Shown in pieces: positions 35,651-44,395 of a DNA stretch of 64,000 bases. The stretch comes from an uncultured Prolixibacteraceae bacterium (GTDB lineage Bacteria > Bacteroidota > Bacteroidia > Bacteroidales > Prolixibacteraceae): the NCBI GenBank assembly GCA_937915865.1, contig CALGIG010000015.1, forward strand, positions 62,001 through 126,000. The letters run 5' to 3'. The first letter of the stretch is position 1. Each line of letters starts with the position of its first letter. The position numbers and the translations under genes are program-made. Below the pieces are notes generated by a model. The model was given only the letters and a program-made list of their open reading frames with translations, made no database searches and was not told the DNA's origin.

Positions 35651-37084
35651 TTAGTACCCCGGATTTTGGTCTTTTGTAGGATCAATTGCTTTGTTATAAT
35701 TGTATTCGACACTAGGGATTGGGAATAAAAGGTGTGATTCGGCTAAATCTATTCCGCGGTTTGTTTTAACACATTCTTTCAATTTACCGGTACGTTTTAA
35801 TTCAAGCACACGTTTTCCTTCGTCCATTTGTTCGTACAACCCTTCTTGTAAAACTAAGTTAATAAACGAATCTTTATTGTATTGACTTAATTGGAAATCA
35901 ACAGGTGACGTGGATTTAGTGTTATAACCATAAGCCCGTCTGTGGATCATGTTTAGTTTTTCAACTCCGTCGGCAGTCGGTCCATTGTTTACCATGCAAT
36001 CAGCTTCGGCATAAAACAATAAAATATCGGGATACCTGTAGGCTGGATAGTCGTTTGTACCACCACTTGAAGGTGCGCTTGGATCAATAAATTTTTTGAA
36101 TAAAACAGTGGTTGTTCCAAAACCTATGTTCCAGTTGTAAAGCATAAACTTTTTACGCAGATCTTTATAATCCCATTCTTTGATTACTTTCATTGTTGTA
36201 CTATCGGCGTACTTAGCGTATGCACCTGTTGCATTAAAATATGGATCTCCTGGAAAATGTCTGAATCGTGTAATTGCAGAGGGAGAATCATAGTTATATT
36301 TCAGGTAAAATATTTCTTCTGAAGAGGAGGGTATTGTTGGTCCAAAAATTTTATAATAATCATCTGAACTAGAAATAGCAGTTAACGAATATTTACCTGA
36401 ATTAATTATTTCAAGTGCTTTGGTTCGTGCATCAGACCAACGTTCCAATTGAAGATAAACATGTGCAAGCATTGCTTTGGCTGCATATTGGTTTGCCCTG
36501 CCAACCTGATCAGACGTTACAGAAAGATTACTTTCAGCAAATTCCAAATCACTAACTATTTGGCTGTACACATCTGCTATTGGACTTCGGGCGACATCGG
36601 GCTCCATCATATTTTTTTCTGTTCTGATTGGTAATGCTCCCCAGTTTCGTACCAGCTGAAAATAAGAAAAAGCCCTTAGAAATTTAGCCTCTGCAATGTA
36701 TTTATTTATTACTTCGGTTTTAACAGATGAAGCATTGGGCGCATTTAAAATAACTAAATTTGCGTTCCTTATTGCCTGATAAAGAGATGTCCAGACTCCA
36801 TCGCTCCTGGAAATATTCGTACTATTCCATGGTTGGTCAAAATCGCTCATATTCAGGAAAGAAAGCCGTCCAATAGCATAATCTGACTCTCCGGCATTGA
36901 CAAACCAAAGAGTCGACATTCCTTCTCTTAACGGAGCGTAAACGGCATATACTGCCGATTCAATTTCTGAGGCTGTACTATAGAATAAATCGGCAGCTAC
37001 AGCTTTGGGGTTCTCTTCCAAAAGGTCCTTACATGCTATAGTAACAGGTAAAAGTAAAATCAGATAGATCAATATTTTTTTCAT
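35651..37084 (-). CDS. SusD/RagB-family outer-membrane lipoprotein
   Basis: 477 residues with lipobox TIAC (Cys18), then KDLLEENPKA. SusD landmarks are EAKFLRAFSYFQLVRNWGALP, YRYPDILLFYAEADCMV, DEGKRVLELKRTGKL and the terminal DPTKDQNPGY. It is the substrate-binding partner of the SusC encoded 12 bp upstream and lies in the ECF/FecR-controlled part of the GH16/GH-A locus. Confidence 0.96.
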   Translation of the reverse strand: MKKILIYLILLLPVTIACKDLLEENPKAVAADLFYSTASEIESAVYAVYAPLREGMSTLWFVNAGESDYAIGRLSFLNMSDFDQPWNSTNISRSDGVWTSLYQAIRNANLVILNAPNASSVKTEVINKYIAEAKFLRAFSYFQLVRNWGALPIRTEKNMMEPDVARSPIADVYSQIVSDLEFAESNLSVTSDQVGRANQYAAKAMLAHVYLQLERWSDARTKALEIINSGKYSLTAISSSDDYYKIFGPTIPSSSEEIFYLKYNYDSPSAITRFRHFPGDPYFNATGAYAKYADSTTMKVIKEWDYKDLRKKFMLYNWNIGFGTTTVLFKKFIDPSAPSSGGTNDYPAYRYPDILLFYAEADCMVNNGPTADGVEKLNMIHRRAYGYNTKSTSPVDFQLSQYNKDSFINLVLQEGLYEQMDEGKRVLELKRTGKLKECVKTNRGIDLAESHLLFPIPSVEYNYNKAIDPTKDQNPGY

Positions 37085-37096
37085 GGTAATAGTCTT

Positions 37097-40000
37097 TTAA
37101 AATCCTAATTTAACTCCGAGCGTAAAACCTTTTGATAAAGGATAAGTATAGTTATCAATCCCTTGATCCAACGAAGAACCTCCTCCACTTGAATTAACCT
37201 CAGGATCGAACCATGGATAGTGCGTAAGCGTTACCAGATTTTGGCCGCTTATATAAATCTGACCTTTCTTTAACCAACTTATACCCAGTTTACTTGTTGG
37301 GATATTGTATGCTAACTGAATGTTTTTTAACCGAGCATAAGATCCATCATATACAAAACGATCAGATAATTTAAGAGATGTTGATGCCCTGCTGATTTTA
37401 GCATATTTTGCATCGGGTGTTGATTGTGTCCAGTGACTTTCATAGACCTCTTTTAATTCATTTAGTCCATTCCCAAAATAGTTTTGATGAGTCATACTCA
37501 ACGAAAGAATATCATTCCCCTGAGACCCCTGAATAAACCAGTTCAACTCAAAGTTTTTATATGTTAATGTCGAATTCATGCTGTAAATAAATTTTGGATT
37601 TGGATTTCCGATAATGGTTTTATCAGCAGAAGTTATACCTGTAACACCGTCGTTGTCTTTATATTTTATAAGACCACTACTATCATAACCATCTTCCTGG
37701 TATCCATAGAAAACACACATCTGTTCGCCTTCTCTGATTAGGTTTGCATAATCGCTTAGGATAATCATATTATAGGTGTTACTCGTAATATCCTGTCCGC
37801 CATAAAGTTTTTTCACCTTATTTCTATTAGTAGAAAAATTAACAGTTAAGTCCCATTTTACAACCCCTTCCAAAACATGGGCATCTAGTTGCAAATCAAG
37901 ACCTTTGTTTTGCATTTCACCAATATTCTTTATTGTGGTCGAGTACCCGGTCGATCTTGGTAACTGAACGGCGTTTAGCAGATCGCGTGTATTTTTGATG
38001 TAATAGTCGGCAGAAAAACTTAAGCGGTTATTCAAAACGCTGACATCAATTCCAAAATCTGTTTGAGCCGTTGTTTCCCATTTTAAATTGCCAGGATAAG
38101 TTGCTGATGGAGCAAAATAAGTATATGAATCATTATTAAAAACAGTTTTTCCTGTCGATAACATATTGAGTGTCGAATAAGGATTGATTGCTGTGCTTCC
38201 AGTCTCTCCATAACCTGCTCTTAGCTTCAGGTTTGAAATGAAACTGATATTTTTTATGAATTTTTCATCGGAGAGCCTCCATGCCAGCGCTGTAGAGGGG
38301 AAAAATCCCCATTTATCTCCATCGCTATACCTGGAAGAACCATCAGCACGGAAACTAGTTGTTAAAAAGTATTTTCCTTTAAAAGAATAATTTATTCTTC
38401 CTAAATAGGATAACATGTTCCATTTTGAGTAGGAAGAGGATGGCGTATTTATTGTACTGGCCGCCGAAATATTGTATGTTTCATAATTGTCGCTTAAAAA
38501 TCCTGAGCCAGAAGCGCCTAAATAAGTATACTTATCCTCTTCATAAGTAAGAACACCTGTTGCCGTTAAATCATGATTGTTATTAAATATTTTGTGATAG
38601 GTAATAATGTTATCACTATTTATATGCATCGACTGGCTTGTACTTAAACTGGCATCACCTTTCGACCCGATGTAACTAGTTGGGGTATAAGCATCAGATC
38701 TTCCCTCAGTATTTGATACATTCCCCGAAATTTTAATGGAAAGGTCATGTATTGGCTTATAAGTTAATGCAACATTAGCGAATGTTTTATTTGAGTAACT
38801 CTTATTCATTACTTCCTTTCCGTACATTACAGGATTAACAGCGCCATCGTAACTGAAAGGATATGCAGTCTTTAATATTGTATACGATCCATCAGTTTGG
38901 TATGGACTAAGAGACGGAGCTGCGGCAATTGTACTGGCCAATAATCCGGTATAACCCGAAGAATTATATTTATTATCCTTGTTGATACGGGTTAAAATTG
39001 CGTTGTACGAAATACTTAATTTTTTACTAATATCATGATTTACATTGGCTCGCAGTGACATTCGCTGATAGCCGTTATCTTCAATAAAAATTCCCTTTTG
39101 GTCAAAATAGCTTCCACCAACCGAGAATTGAAGTTTCTCATTTCCTCCACTTACTGTTAACGAATGGTCTGACACAGGAGCTGAACGAAACATTAAATCT
39201 TGCCAATCGGTTCCTTTTCCTGCATTATTTATATCTGTCTGACTGAAATATTCTTTCCCATTATCATTTAATTGCTGAATATTCTGTAATAACATGTATT
39301 CTTTTGCATCGCACAAATCCAGTTTTTTTCTTACCGTTTGAAGAGAAAAGCTTCCATCGTAATCAATTTTTGTAGAACCAGCCTTTCCTCTTTTTGTAGT
39401 AACCAATATTACTCCGTTGGCCCCTCTTGATCCATAAATTGCTGTTGCAGAAGCATCTTTCAGTACTTCAATACTTTCTATATCTGACATATTCAACAAA
39501 CTTTCATCTCCAGGGAAACCGTCGATAATCCATAGTGGAGAGTTATCTCCTCTGATTGAGTTTGTTCCTCTTATCCGAATTTGTGTTGTGGCTCCAGGTT
39601 GTCCTGTGTTTTGAACGATCTGTACACCTGAAGCTCGTCCTTGCAGCGCCTGTGATACTGTTGTTGTTGGAAATGCATTTAATTGTTCTGATTTTACCGA
39701 TGTTAATGATCCGGTCAGGTCACTTTTTTTAACAGTACCATAACCCACTGCTACAACTTCTTCAATTCCAACAGTCTCTTCCTCCATTATTACGTCTATG
39801 TCGCTTTTCGCTTCCACCTTAACATTCTGTGTTTTCATTCCTACGAATGAAAATATGAGGGTAGAATTGGCAGGAATATTGCCAAGACTGTATCTCCCGT
39901 TGTTATCGGTTATTGTGCCATTGGTAGTACCTTTTAAGAGTACAGTAACTCCTGGTAAAACTCCTCCTGAAGTATCAGTTACTTTGCCAGTAACCAACTT

Positions 40001-40381
40001 ATGTTGTTGGGTTAAATTACTTTGTTCATCAAAAGGTCTAATTGCTATATATCTATCAACAATTTTATAAGTAAATCCTGTATCTTTAAAAAGATCATTA
40101 AGAATTTGTTCGATAGTTTCGTTTGAATATTTAACATCAACTCGTTTATCGAGAATACTTTCATCATATTTCAAAATAAATCGATATCCTGACACTTTTT
40201 CCAAACGATCAAAGACTTCTTTCAGCGTAGAATTCATTGAAAGATTAAACTTCTCTGTTTGACCAAAAGATTTGGCATAAACCTGAAAACTTAAAATGAA
40301 AATAAGAAAGGCAGTTAATCTCATGATTCGTAGAATTTTTTCTATCCCTATATACCAAGGGATACAATCATTTTTTTTCAT
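37097..40381 (-). CDS. SusC/RagA TonB-dependent glycan transporter with STN domain
   Basis: 1094 aa. Charged N-terminal extension plus signal peptide to about residue 41, STN domain about 43-115 (STLKEVFDRLEKVSGYRFIL), carboxypeptidase-regulatory-like domain about 128-215, plug from about 222 with VLKDASATAIYGSRGANGV, and a barrel ending LGVKLGF. The STN domain implies signalling to the FecR encoded at 40565. On the opposite strand, at and before its start codon, lie a TAAATTTG box and a terminator hairpin (see 40381-40518). Confidence 0.96.
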   Translation of the reverse strand: MKKNDCIPWYIGIEKILRIMRLTAFLIFILSFQVYAKSFGQTEKFNLSMNSTLKEVFDRLEKVSGYRFILKYDESILDKRVDVKYSNETIEQILNDLFKDTGFTYKIVDRYIAIRPFDEQSNLTQQHKLVTGKVTDTSGGVLPGVTVLLKGTTNGTITDNNGRYSLGNIPANSTLIFSFVGMKTQNVKVEAKSDIDVIMEEETVGIEEVVAVGYGTVKKSDLTGSLTSVKSEQLNAFPTTTVSQALQGRASGVQIVQNTGQPGATTQIRIRGTNSIRGDNSPLWIIDGFPGDESLLNMSDIESIEVLKDASATAIYGSRGANGVILVTTKRGKAGSTKIDYDGSFSLQTVRKKLDLCDAKEYMLLQNIQQLNDNGKEYFSQTDINNAGKGTDWQDLMFRSAPVSDHSLTVSGGNEKLQFSVGGSYFDQKGIFIEDNGYQRMSLRANVNHDISKKLSISYNAILTRINKDNKYNSSGYTGLLASTIAAAPSLSPYQTDGSYTILKTAYPFSYDGAVNPVMYGKEVMNKSYSNKTFANVALTYKPIHDLSIKISGNVSNTEGRSDAYTPTSYIGSKGDASLSTSQSMHINSDNIITYHKIFNNNHDLTATGVLTYEEDKYTYLGASGSGFLSDNYETYNISAASTINTPSSSYSKWNMLSYLGRINYSFKGKYFLTTSFRADGSSRYSDGDKWGFFPSTALAWRLSDEKFIKNISFISNLKLRAGYGETGSTAINPYSTLNMLSTGKTVFNNDSYTYFAPSATYPGNLKWETTAQTDFGIDVSVLNNRLSFSADYYIKNTRDLLNAVQLPRSTGYSTTIKNIGEMQNKGLDLQLDAHVLEGVVKWDLTVNFSTNRNKVKKLYGGQDITSNTYNMIILSDYANLIREGEQMCVFYGYQEDGYDSSGLIKYKDNDGVTGITSADKTIIGNPNPKFIYSMNSTLTYKNFELNWFIQGSQGNDILSLSMTHQNYFGNGLNELKEVYESHWTQSTPDAKYAKISRASTSLKLSDRFVYDGSYARLKNIQLAYNIPTSKLGISWLKKGQIYISGQNLVTLTHYPWFDPEVNSSGGGSSLDQGIDNYTYPLSKGFTLGVKLGF

Positions 40382-40388
40382 AAATTTG
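40381..40388 (+). promoter_or_regulatory. Candidate antisense -7 box (TAAATTTG) abutting susC start codon
   Basis: Exact match to TAnnTTTG on the plus strand, overlapping the complement of the susC ATG, as at 5061 and 56867. A -33 element at the right spacing is not evident. The minus-strand reading CAAATTTATG could instead reflect translation-initiation preference. Confidence 0.3.
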
Positions 40389-40394
40389 TTTGAT

Positions 40395-40518
40395 TTACGT
40401 TAATACTAGCCTTTGTCCAGAAGGCTTTAAATTATTCGTTGAATTTGGATGATGTTTACTCATCGTCCACTGATTACAGGCCGGAAATATGTCCAGTATT
40501 TTCGGCCTGTTTCTTTTT
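40395..40518 (+). ncRNA. Candidate cis-antisense RNA over the susC leader (locus 2)
   Basis: Inferred transcript of about 124 nt from after the TAAATTTG box to the terminator T-run, complementary to the susC leader. A first hairpin AGCCTT (40408-40413) / AAGGCT (40421-40426) precedes the terminator hairpin, and the sequence TTAATACTAGCC before it matches locus 1 (TTAATACTTGCC). The comparison to DonS-type antisense RNAs is by position only. Confidence 0.32.
40476..40518 (+). terminator. Rho-independent-type terminator on strand opposite susC (locus 2)
   Basis: Fifteen-base stem ACAGGCCGGAAATAT (40476-40490) / GTATTTTCGGCCTGT (40496-40510), with two G-T pairs and a 5-nt loop, followed by TTCTTTTT on the plus strand. 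It stands between the fecR stop (40565) and the susC start (40381), in antisense orientation to both. Confidence 0.65.
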
Positions 40519-40564
40519 AACCCGAATTTTTCTGCTTCATATCGTAGTTTAGTTGAATAAAGTT

Positions 40565-41542
40565 TTACTCCCAATAGACCAGGGTTGGTTTGTCGGCACG
40601 AGAAACTATCCTGTATTCCAATGAAGAAGTTAACCTAAAAACTTCCAGTAACTGGTCAATCGGTTTGTTTTTCATAATAGTTCCCATATAAACTTCTTCG
40701 CCAAGTTTTTCGTTGTTTATTATGATCTGAACATTATACCAGCGTTCAATCTTCCTGGCAATGTCTTTTAGTTTTTCATTTCTAAATGTAACAATACCAT
40801 CTTTCCACGAAGTAAATAGCTGAGTATCTACATTTTCTACAATTAAATCAGCGCTTCCTTTCTTGAAATTAGCATTTTCGCCCGGAACTAACCTGGCCAG
40901 TTCATTTCCCCTTTTACCAATAACCCCCAAACTCCCTTCCACCAGAGTAGTATTTACTTCATTGTTCGAATAGGCTTCAACATTAAATTTGGTTCCATAT
41001 ACTTTAAAATCAAGTAATGGTGTTTTAATTACGAATGAATGGTTAACATCTTTTGCCACATCGAAAAAAGCTTCTCCTTCAAGTGTAACTGTTCGATTCC
41101 CTGATTGGAATGCTGAAGAATAAATTAGCTTACTTTCAGAGTTAAGTTGTACTCTTGTTCCATCGGGCAGAATAATTTTCGACATCTGTCCTTTGGGGAC
41201 TTCTATTTTAGTGTCGGCCAGATAAGTTAGATTCTTCAATTTAGAAGAAGAAATCCAATGTTGAAGAACCATTCCAAGGCCAAAAATAACCAGAATTGAA
41301 GCTGCGTAACTAATATATTTCCGTAACAATTGTGAAGGTTTTCGGGGGCTTTGAGTAATAATTGAAGGAGACCATCCTTCATCCATTCCCTTCTCTGGAA
41401 TTGACGTAAGTACCCAAATCTTTTTGTATATGATAAATTCTTCCCGGTTTTCAGGCGATAGTTCAATCCAGTTGTAAATCTCCTTGACTTCCGCTTCTGA
41501 AGCCTCACCTGCAAGGTACTTATTTATTGTTGAATAATCCAT
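40565..41542 (-). CDS. FecR-family anti-sigma factor
   Basis: 325-residue membrane anti-sigma factor. The short cytoplasmic part begins MDYSTINKYLAGEASEAEV, the usual FecR N-terminal helix pattern. One membrane segment lies at about 76-95 (YISYAASILVIFGLGMVLQ). The periplasmic FecR domain shows LPDGTRVQLNSESKLIY, EGEAFFDVAKDVNHSF and VYGTKFNVEAY. The C-terminal DUF4974-type part has FRNEKLKDIARKIERWYNVQI. It lies 86 bp after the ECF sigma gene and 183 bp before susC. Confidence 0.93.
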   Translation of the reverse strand: MDYSTINKYLAGEASEAEVKEIYNWIELSPENREEFIIYKKIWVLTSIPEKGMDEGWSPSIITQSPRKPSQLLRKYISYAASILVIFGLGMVLQHWISSSKLKNLTYLADTKIEVPKGQMSKIILPDGTRVQLNSESKLIYSSAFQSGNRTVTLEGEAFFDVAKDVNHSFVIKTPLLDFKVYGTKFNVEAYSNNEVNTTLVEGSLGVIGKRGNELARLVPGENANFKKGSADLIVENVDTQLFTSWKDGIVTFRNEKLKDIARKIERWYNVQIIINNEKLGEEVYMGTIMKNKPIDQLLEVFRLTSSLEYRIVSRADKPTLVYWE

Positions 41543-41628
41543 TTGCTTTCCTTTCTAAGTTTTGTACACGCAAACCCCGCTTAACCCTATATGCCTCAGA
41601 AAAAAAATGAAAGTTCTGGCTTTATTTG

Positions 41629-42258
41629 TTAAGAAATAATGTTGTGAAGAATAATCTGTGTCAGAAAAACCGGAAGATATTCTGCCAGTTCAGTTTTTAA
41701 AGTTTTCAATGCCCTTGTAACATTGGCTTCTACTGATTTTATTGAGATATTTAGTTCTTCAGCAATTTCTTTATTTAATTTTCCATCAATACGACTGAGC
41801 ATAAAAACTTTCCGGCATTGATCAGGTAGTTTATCGATCGATTTCATTATTAATTCTTCTAATTCGATAATTTCCAATGAGTTAAAATCGAAAGACTCCA
41901 ATATTTCCTGGTTAATTGAATCTTCTTTTTGTTGAAGCTGAAATTCCTGATATTTATTAAAAACTTTTCTGTGGCGGATGTAATTGAGGCAACCAGAACG
42001 AGCATGGGTGTATAAAAAGGCTTTTATTCCGTTAAAAGTATTTATCTTCTGGCGGTTTATCCATAAGTTGATAAATGCTTCTTGTGCCAAATTTTTTGAT
42101 TTATCAAGATCGGATATAAAATGATTACAAAAACTGACCAATTGAGCATTATTGCTCTTGAAAATATTTTCAAAAGCAAGTTGATCTCCCTCTTTAAACC
42201 GAGTAAGAAAAAATACAGTTACATCACATTGCTCATTTGATATAAAATTTGGCTTCAT
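41629..42258 (-). CDS. ECF sigma factor (RpoE-like, sigma-70 family)
   Basis: Sigma factor for the GH16/GH-A locus. I place the start at the Met complementary to 42256-42258 (209 aa). The open frame reaches 42300, but those 14 residues are hydrophobic and not part of the sigma fold. Region 2 is at about residues 20-85 (SKNLAQEAFINLWINR). Region 4 is at about 130-180 (LPDQCRKVFMLSRIDGKLNKEIAEELNIS). The C-terminus is hydrophobic (PVFLTQIILHNIIS), as in the other two ECF factors of the window. Confidence 0.9.
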   Translation of the reverse strand: MKPNFISNEQCDVTVFFLTRFKEGDQLAFENIFKSNNAQLVSFCNHFISDLDKSKNLAQEAFINLWINRQKINTFNGIKAFLYTHARSGCLNYIRHRKVFNKYQEFQLQQKEDSINQEILESFDFNSLEIIELEELIMKSIDKLPDQCRKVFMLSRIDGKLNKEIAEELNISIKSVEANVTRALKTLKTELAEYLPVFLTQIILHNIIS

Positions 42259-42572
42259 CCATTGTATGTGAAGAACAAAAAGTAAGAAAATAATGGGCAA
42301 GTGCCAAGGAAATAACTAATTATTTTTCGATTTGCACTCCTGAATTATGTTTGCTTACATACTGCTGTGGTTGTCTCTATTAACTAGTCCTCTTCATTTC
42401 AAACAATTTATCTGCAAGTATGCTTTGGTTCTTTTATGTATACCATCAAATCCCAACTTATTTTGCTGACATAGCTTTTGTTTGCACGCAACAAATGAAC
42501 ATGCAAATAAAACGACGTGTTTTATATTCTGTTAAATATATGCCTGTGTTGAACATCAGCCTGGATTGATGA
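42259..42572. other. 314-bp intergenic region between catabolic operon and ECF sigma gene
   Basis: Non-coding AT-rich gap. It holds one weak AU-rich hairpin, ATAAAAC (42507-42513) / GTTTTAT (42519-42525), which lacks a T-run and is not a convincing terminator for the GH16 operon. No promoter for the sigma gene that I would defend. Confidence 0.45.
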
Positions 42573-43448
42573 TTATTTTACCTCATCAAATACTCGTACA
42601 TAATCAACAACAAAAGCATCGGGAATAGCAGATTTTTTCAGAATTTCGGAAGGTTGATCACGGTTTCCGTTACGATATCCCATACATTCGGTCGAAACAA
42701 GGATAAACTGTTCCGCATCCGAAACCGGTCCGTCAATACGCCATGATTCCTTGCCATCAACATAAAAAACGTAACCAGTTTTTCCCCAATACATTCCAAA
42801 GGTGTGAAACCCATCGGATGTATTTTGGACGACCCGGTCGCCAGATCCCTTATATTTATGATTTTTCCCGTACCCATCCCAATGGATATTGTGGCTGATT
42901 TTATTGTCTCGTGTAAAGTTTTCCATAATATCCATTTCAACACCCGCCTGCGATGGATTAAGACTTGACCCGATGATTGGCGATTGTAACCAAAAGGCCG
43001 ACCACCAGCCTGGCTGCTTTTGTAGTTGGCAACGAATTTCGTAGTACCCATATTTATGGACAAATTTGGGCTGTTTTATTTCAGCGATTGGCCAGGTAAG
43101 CCCATTACTGTATGGGGTTCCGGGACGGTCCAGATAATTCTGGCCTGTTTGAAGATGAGCCGAATAATATTGACCGTCTTTTTCAATCAGGTTAATGTAG
43201 AGTAAGCCATTTTTCACTTCAACTCCTTTGGTGGTGAAAGTTTGGTGGCGTGTTTGCATAATGTGTAGCCGGAATCCCCATTTGGTTGTGTCCAACGACG
43301 ATCCTTCGAACTCGTCATTCCAAACCAGTTTCCATTTTTTATCTGCTGGTAACTGGCTTTTAAATTCACTTATCTTTTTTTGGGCATAAAGGTTAGTGAA
43401 ATTTAATGAGAAGATGATTACTAACAAGAAATTGAATTTTCGCTTCAT
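42573..43448 (-). CDS. GH16 family endo-glycosidase, second copy
   Basis: 291-residue secreted hydrolase with signal peptide (cleavage near LYAQ). The catalytic ExDxxE motif reads EMDIMENF, preceded by KQPGWWSAFWLQSP. The start LVWNDEFEGSSLDTTKWGFR and the end DYVRVFDE are clear counterparts of the GH16 at 31172. The two share overall layout and many motifs, so they are paralogues probably acting on the same polymer. It is the last gene of a five-gene run with kinase, isomerases and transporter (spacing 23 bp to the ROK gene). Confidence 0.93.
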   Translation of the reverse strand: MKRKFNFLLVIIFSLNFTNLYAQKKISEFKSQLPADKKWKLVWNDEFEGSSLDTTKWGFRLHIMQTRHQTFTTKGVEVKNGLLYINLIEKDGQYYSAHLQTGQNYLDRPGTPYSNGLTWPIAEIKQPKFVHKYGYYEIRCQLQKQPGWWSAFWLQSPIIGSSLNPSQAGVEMDIMENFTRDNKISHNIHWDGYGKNHKYKGSGDRVVQNTSDGFHTFGMYWGKTGYVFYVDGKESWRIDGPVSDAEQFILVSTECMGYRNGNRDQPSEILKKSAIPDAFVVDYVRVFDEVK

Positions 43449-43471
43449 ATTTATTAGGTTTAGTTAATTGG

Positions 43472-44395
43472 TTAGATGCTGGATGTTAAATTGTGAAGAG
43501 CTCCTAAAAGTGCTGCGTTATCAATACTTTTCACCATAGCAATGTGCTGAAGACTTTTAATGTCTTTTAATCCTTGCCTTAATGAATTCTCCATGAGATA
43601 AAACGAACGTGATATCTGACCTCCAAACAACAAGCAATGTATGTTATTTATTAATAAAATCGATTCAAGCCCTGATGCCAGAATTTCACCAACTTCCTGA
43701 AAAACACTGTTACAAATCTCATCACCTTCGTCAGCCTGTTTGGCAAGGTCGGCAACATCTGGTTCGTTCAATTCCCTTATTTTTCTTTTGTGTTGATACA
43801 TTTTCAGTATTCCCCTTTTCGAAGCATAATCTTCCAGAATTCCGTCGAGACAGGATTGCTTGTAAACAGAGAGTAAGGGACCACCCATCTTATTGCATTG
43901 AATGACCCCATTTTGTGAAAAAGCAAATCCGATACCAGTTCCTAACGTTACAACTGCTGTATTGGAATACCCTTGTGCGTTTCCTTTCCACATTTCTCCG
44001 GCAAGTACTGCATTGGCATCATGCATAAACCGGATAGGTATTTGCATCGGAATTTCCGGAATATGTTGAATTACTTTTCGTAATGAAATGCCATAGATTT
44101 CCTGGAATTTATGAATCATCAAAGGAATGCCGTTCTCGTAATCAAACGGTCCAGGAGTGGCTATGCCTATTCCGTTGAAAACCATCATATTCTCTTCAGA
44201 AAAATGTAGTCCATGAAGAACCGTTTTATTATAGGCTTCAGTTATTTTCTGCCTGCTGCCGTCTGAGAATGCAGGGGTACTGAAAAAAGAATTTTCCAGT
44301 ACAGTCCCGTCTTCAGTCAGCATGGCCGACTTTAAATACGTGCCTCCTGCATCAATTATGAGATATGCCTTATGGTTGGTCGTTGATAAAACCAT
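43472..44395 (-). CDS. ROK-family sugar kinase-like protein
   Basis: 307-residue cytoplasmic protein of the ROK family, probably phosphorylating the hexose released by this locus. The ATP phosphate loop is LIIDAGGTYLKSA near the N-terminus, the catalytic Asp is in MHDANAVLAGE (about residue 122), and GTGIGFAF provides the second phosphate loop. The CxCGxxGCxE zinc motif found in most ROK kinases is absent; the equivalent stretch is GPLLSVYKQSCLDG. Zinc-free ROK kinases exist, so activity is still plausible. The start overlaps the end of the upstream gene by 26 bp. Confidence 0.85.
   Translation of the reverse strand: MVLSTTNHKAYLIIDAGGTYLKSAMLTEDGTVLENSFFSTPAFSDGSRQKITEAYNKTVLHGLHFSEENMMVFNGIGIATPGPFDYENGIPLMIHKFQEIYGISLRKVIQHIPEIPMQIPIRFMHDANAVLAGEMWKGNAQGYSNTAVVTLGTGIGFAFSQNGVIQCNKMGGPLLSVYKQSCLDGILEDYASKRGILKMYQHKRKIRELNEPDVADLAKQADEGDEICNSVFQEVGEILASGLESILLINNIHCLLFGGQISRSFYLMENSLRQGLKDIKSLQHIAMVKSIDNAALLGALHNLTSSI

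Noticed and set aside
42507..42525. AU-rich hairpin ATAAAAC/GTTTTAT as terminator of the GH16 catabolic operon
   Set aside because: Stem has almost no G-C pairs and no T-run follows on the minus strand.
42638..43063. 141-codon minus-strand frame inside the second GH16 gene
   Set aside because: Frame-shifted shadow of GH16; the equivalent frame in the first GH16 is also open, which reflects shared codon pattern, not a gene.
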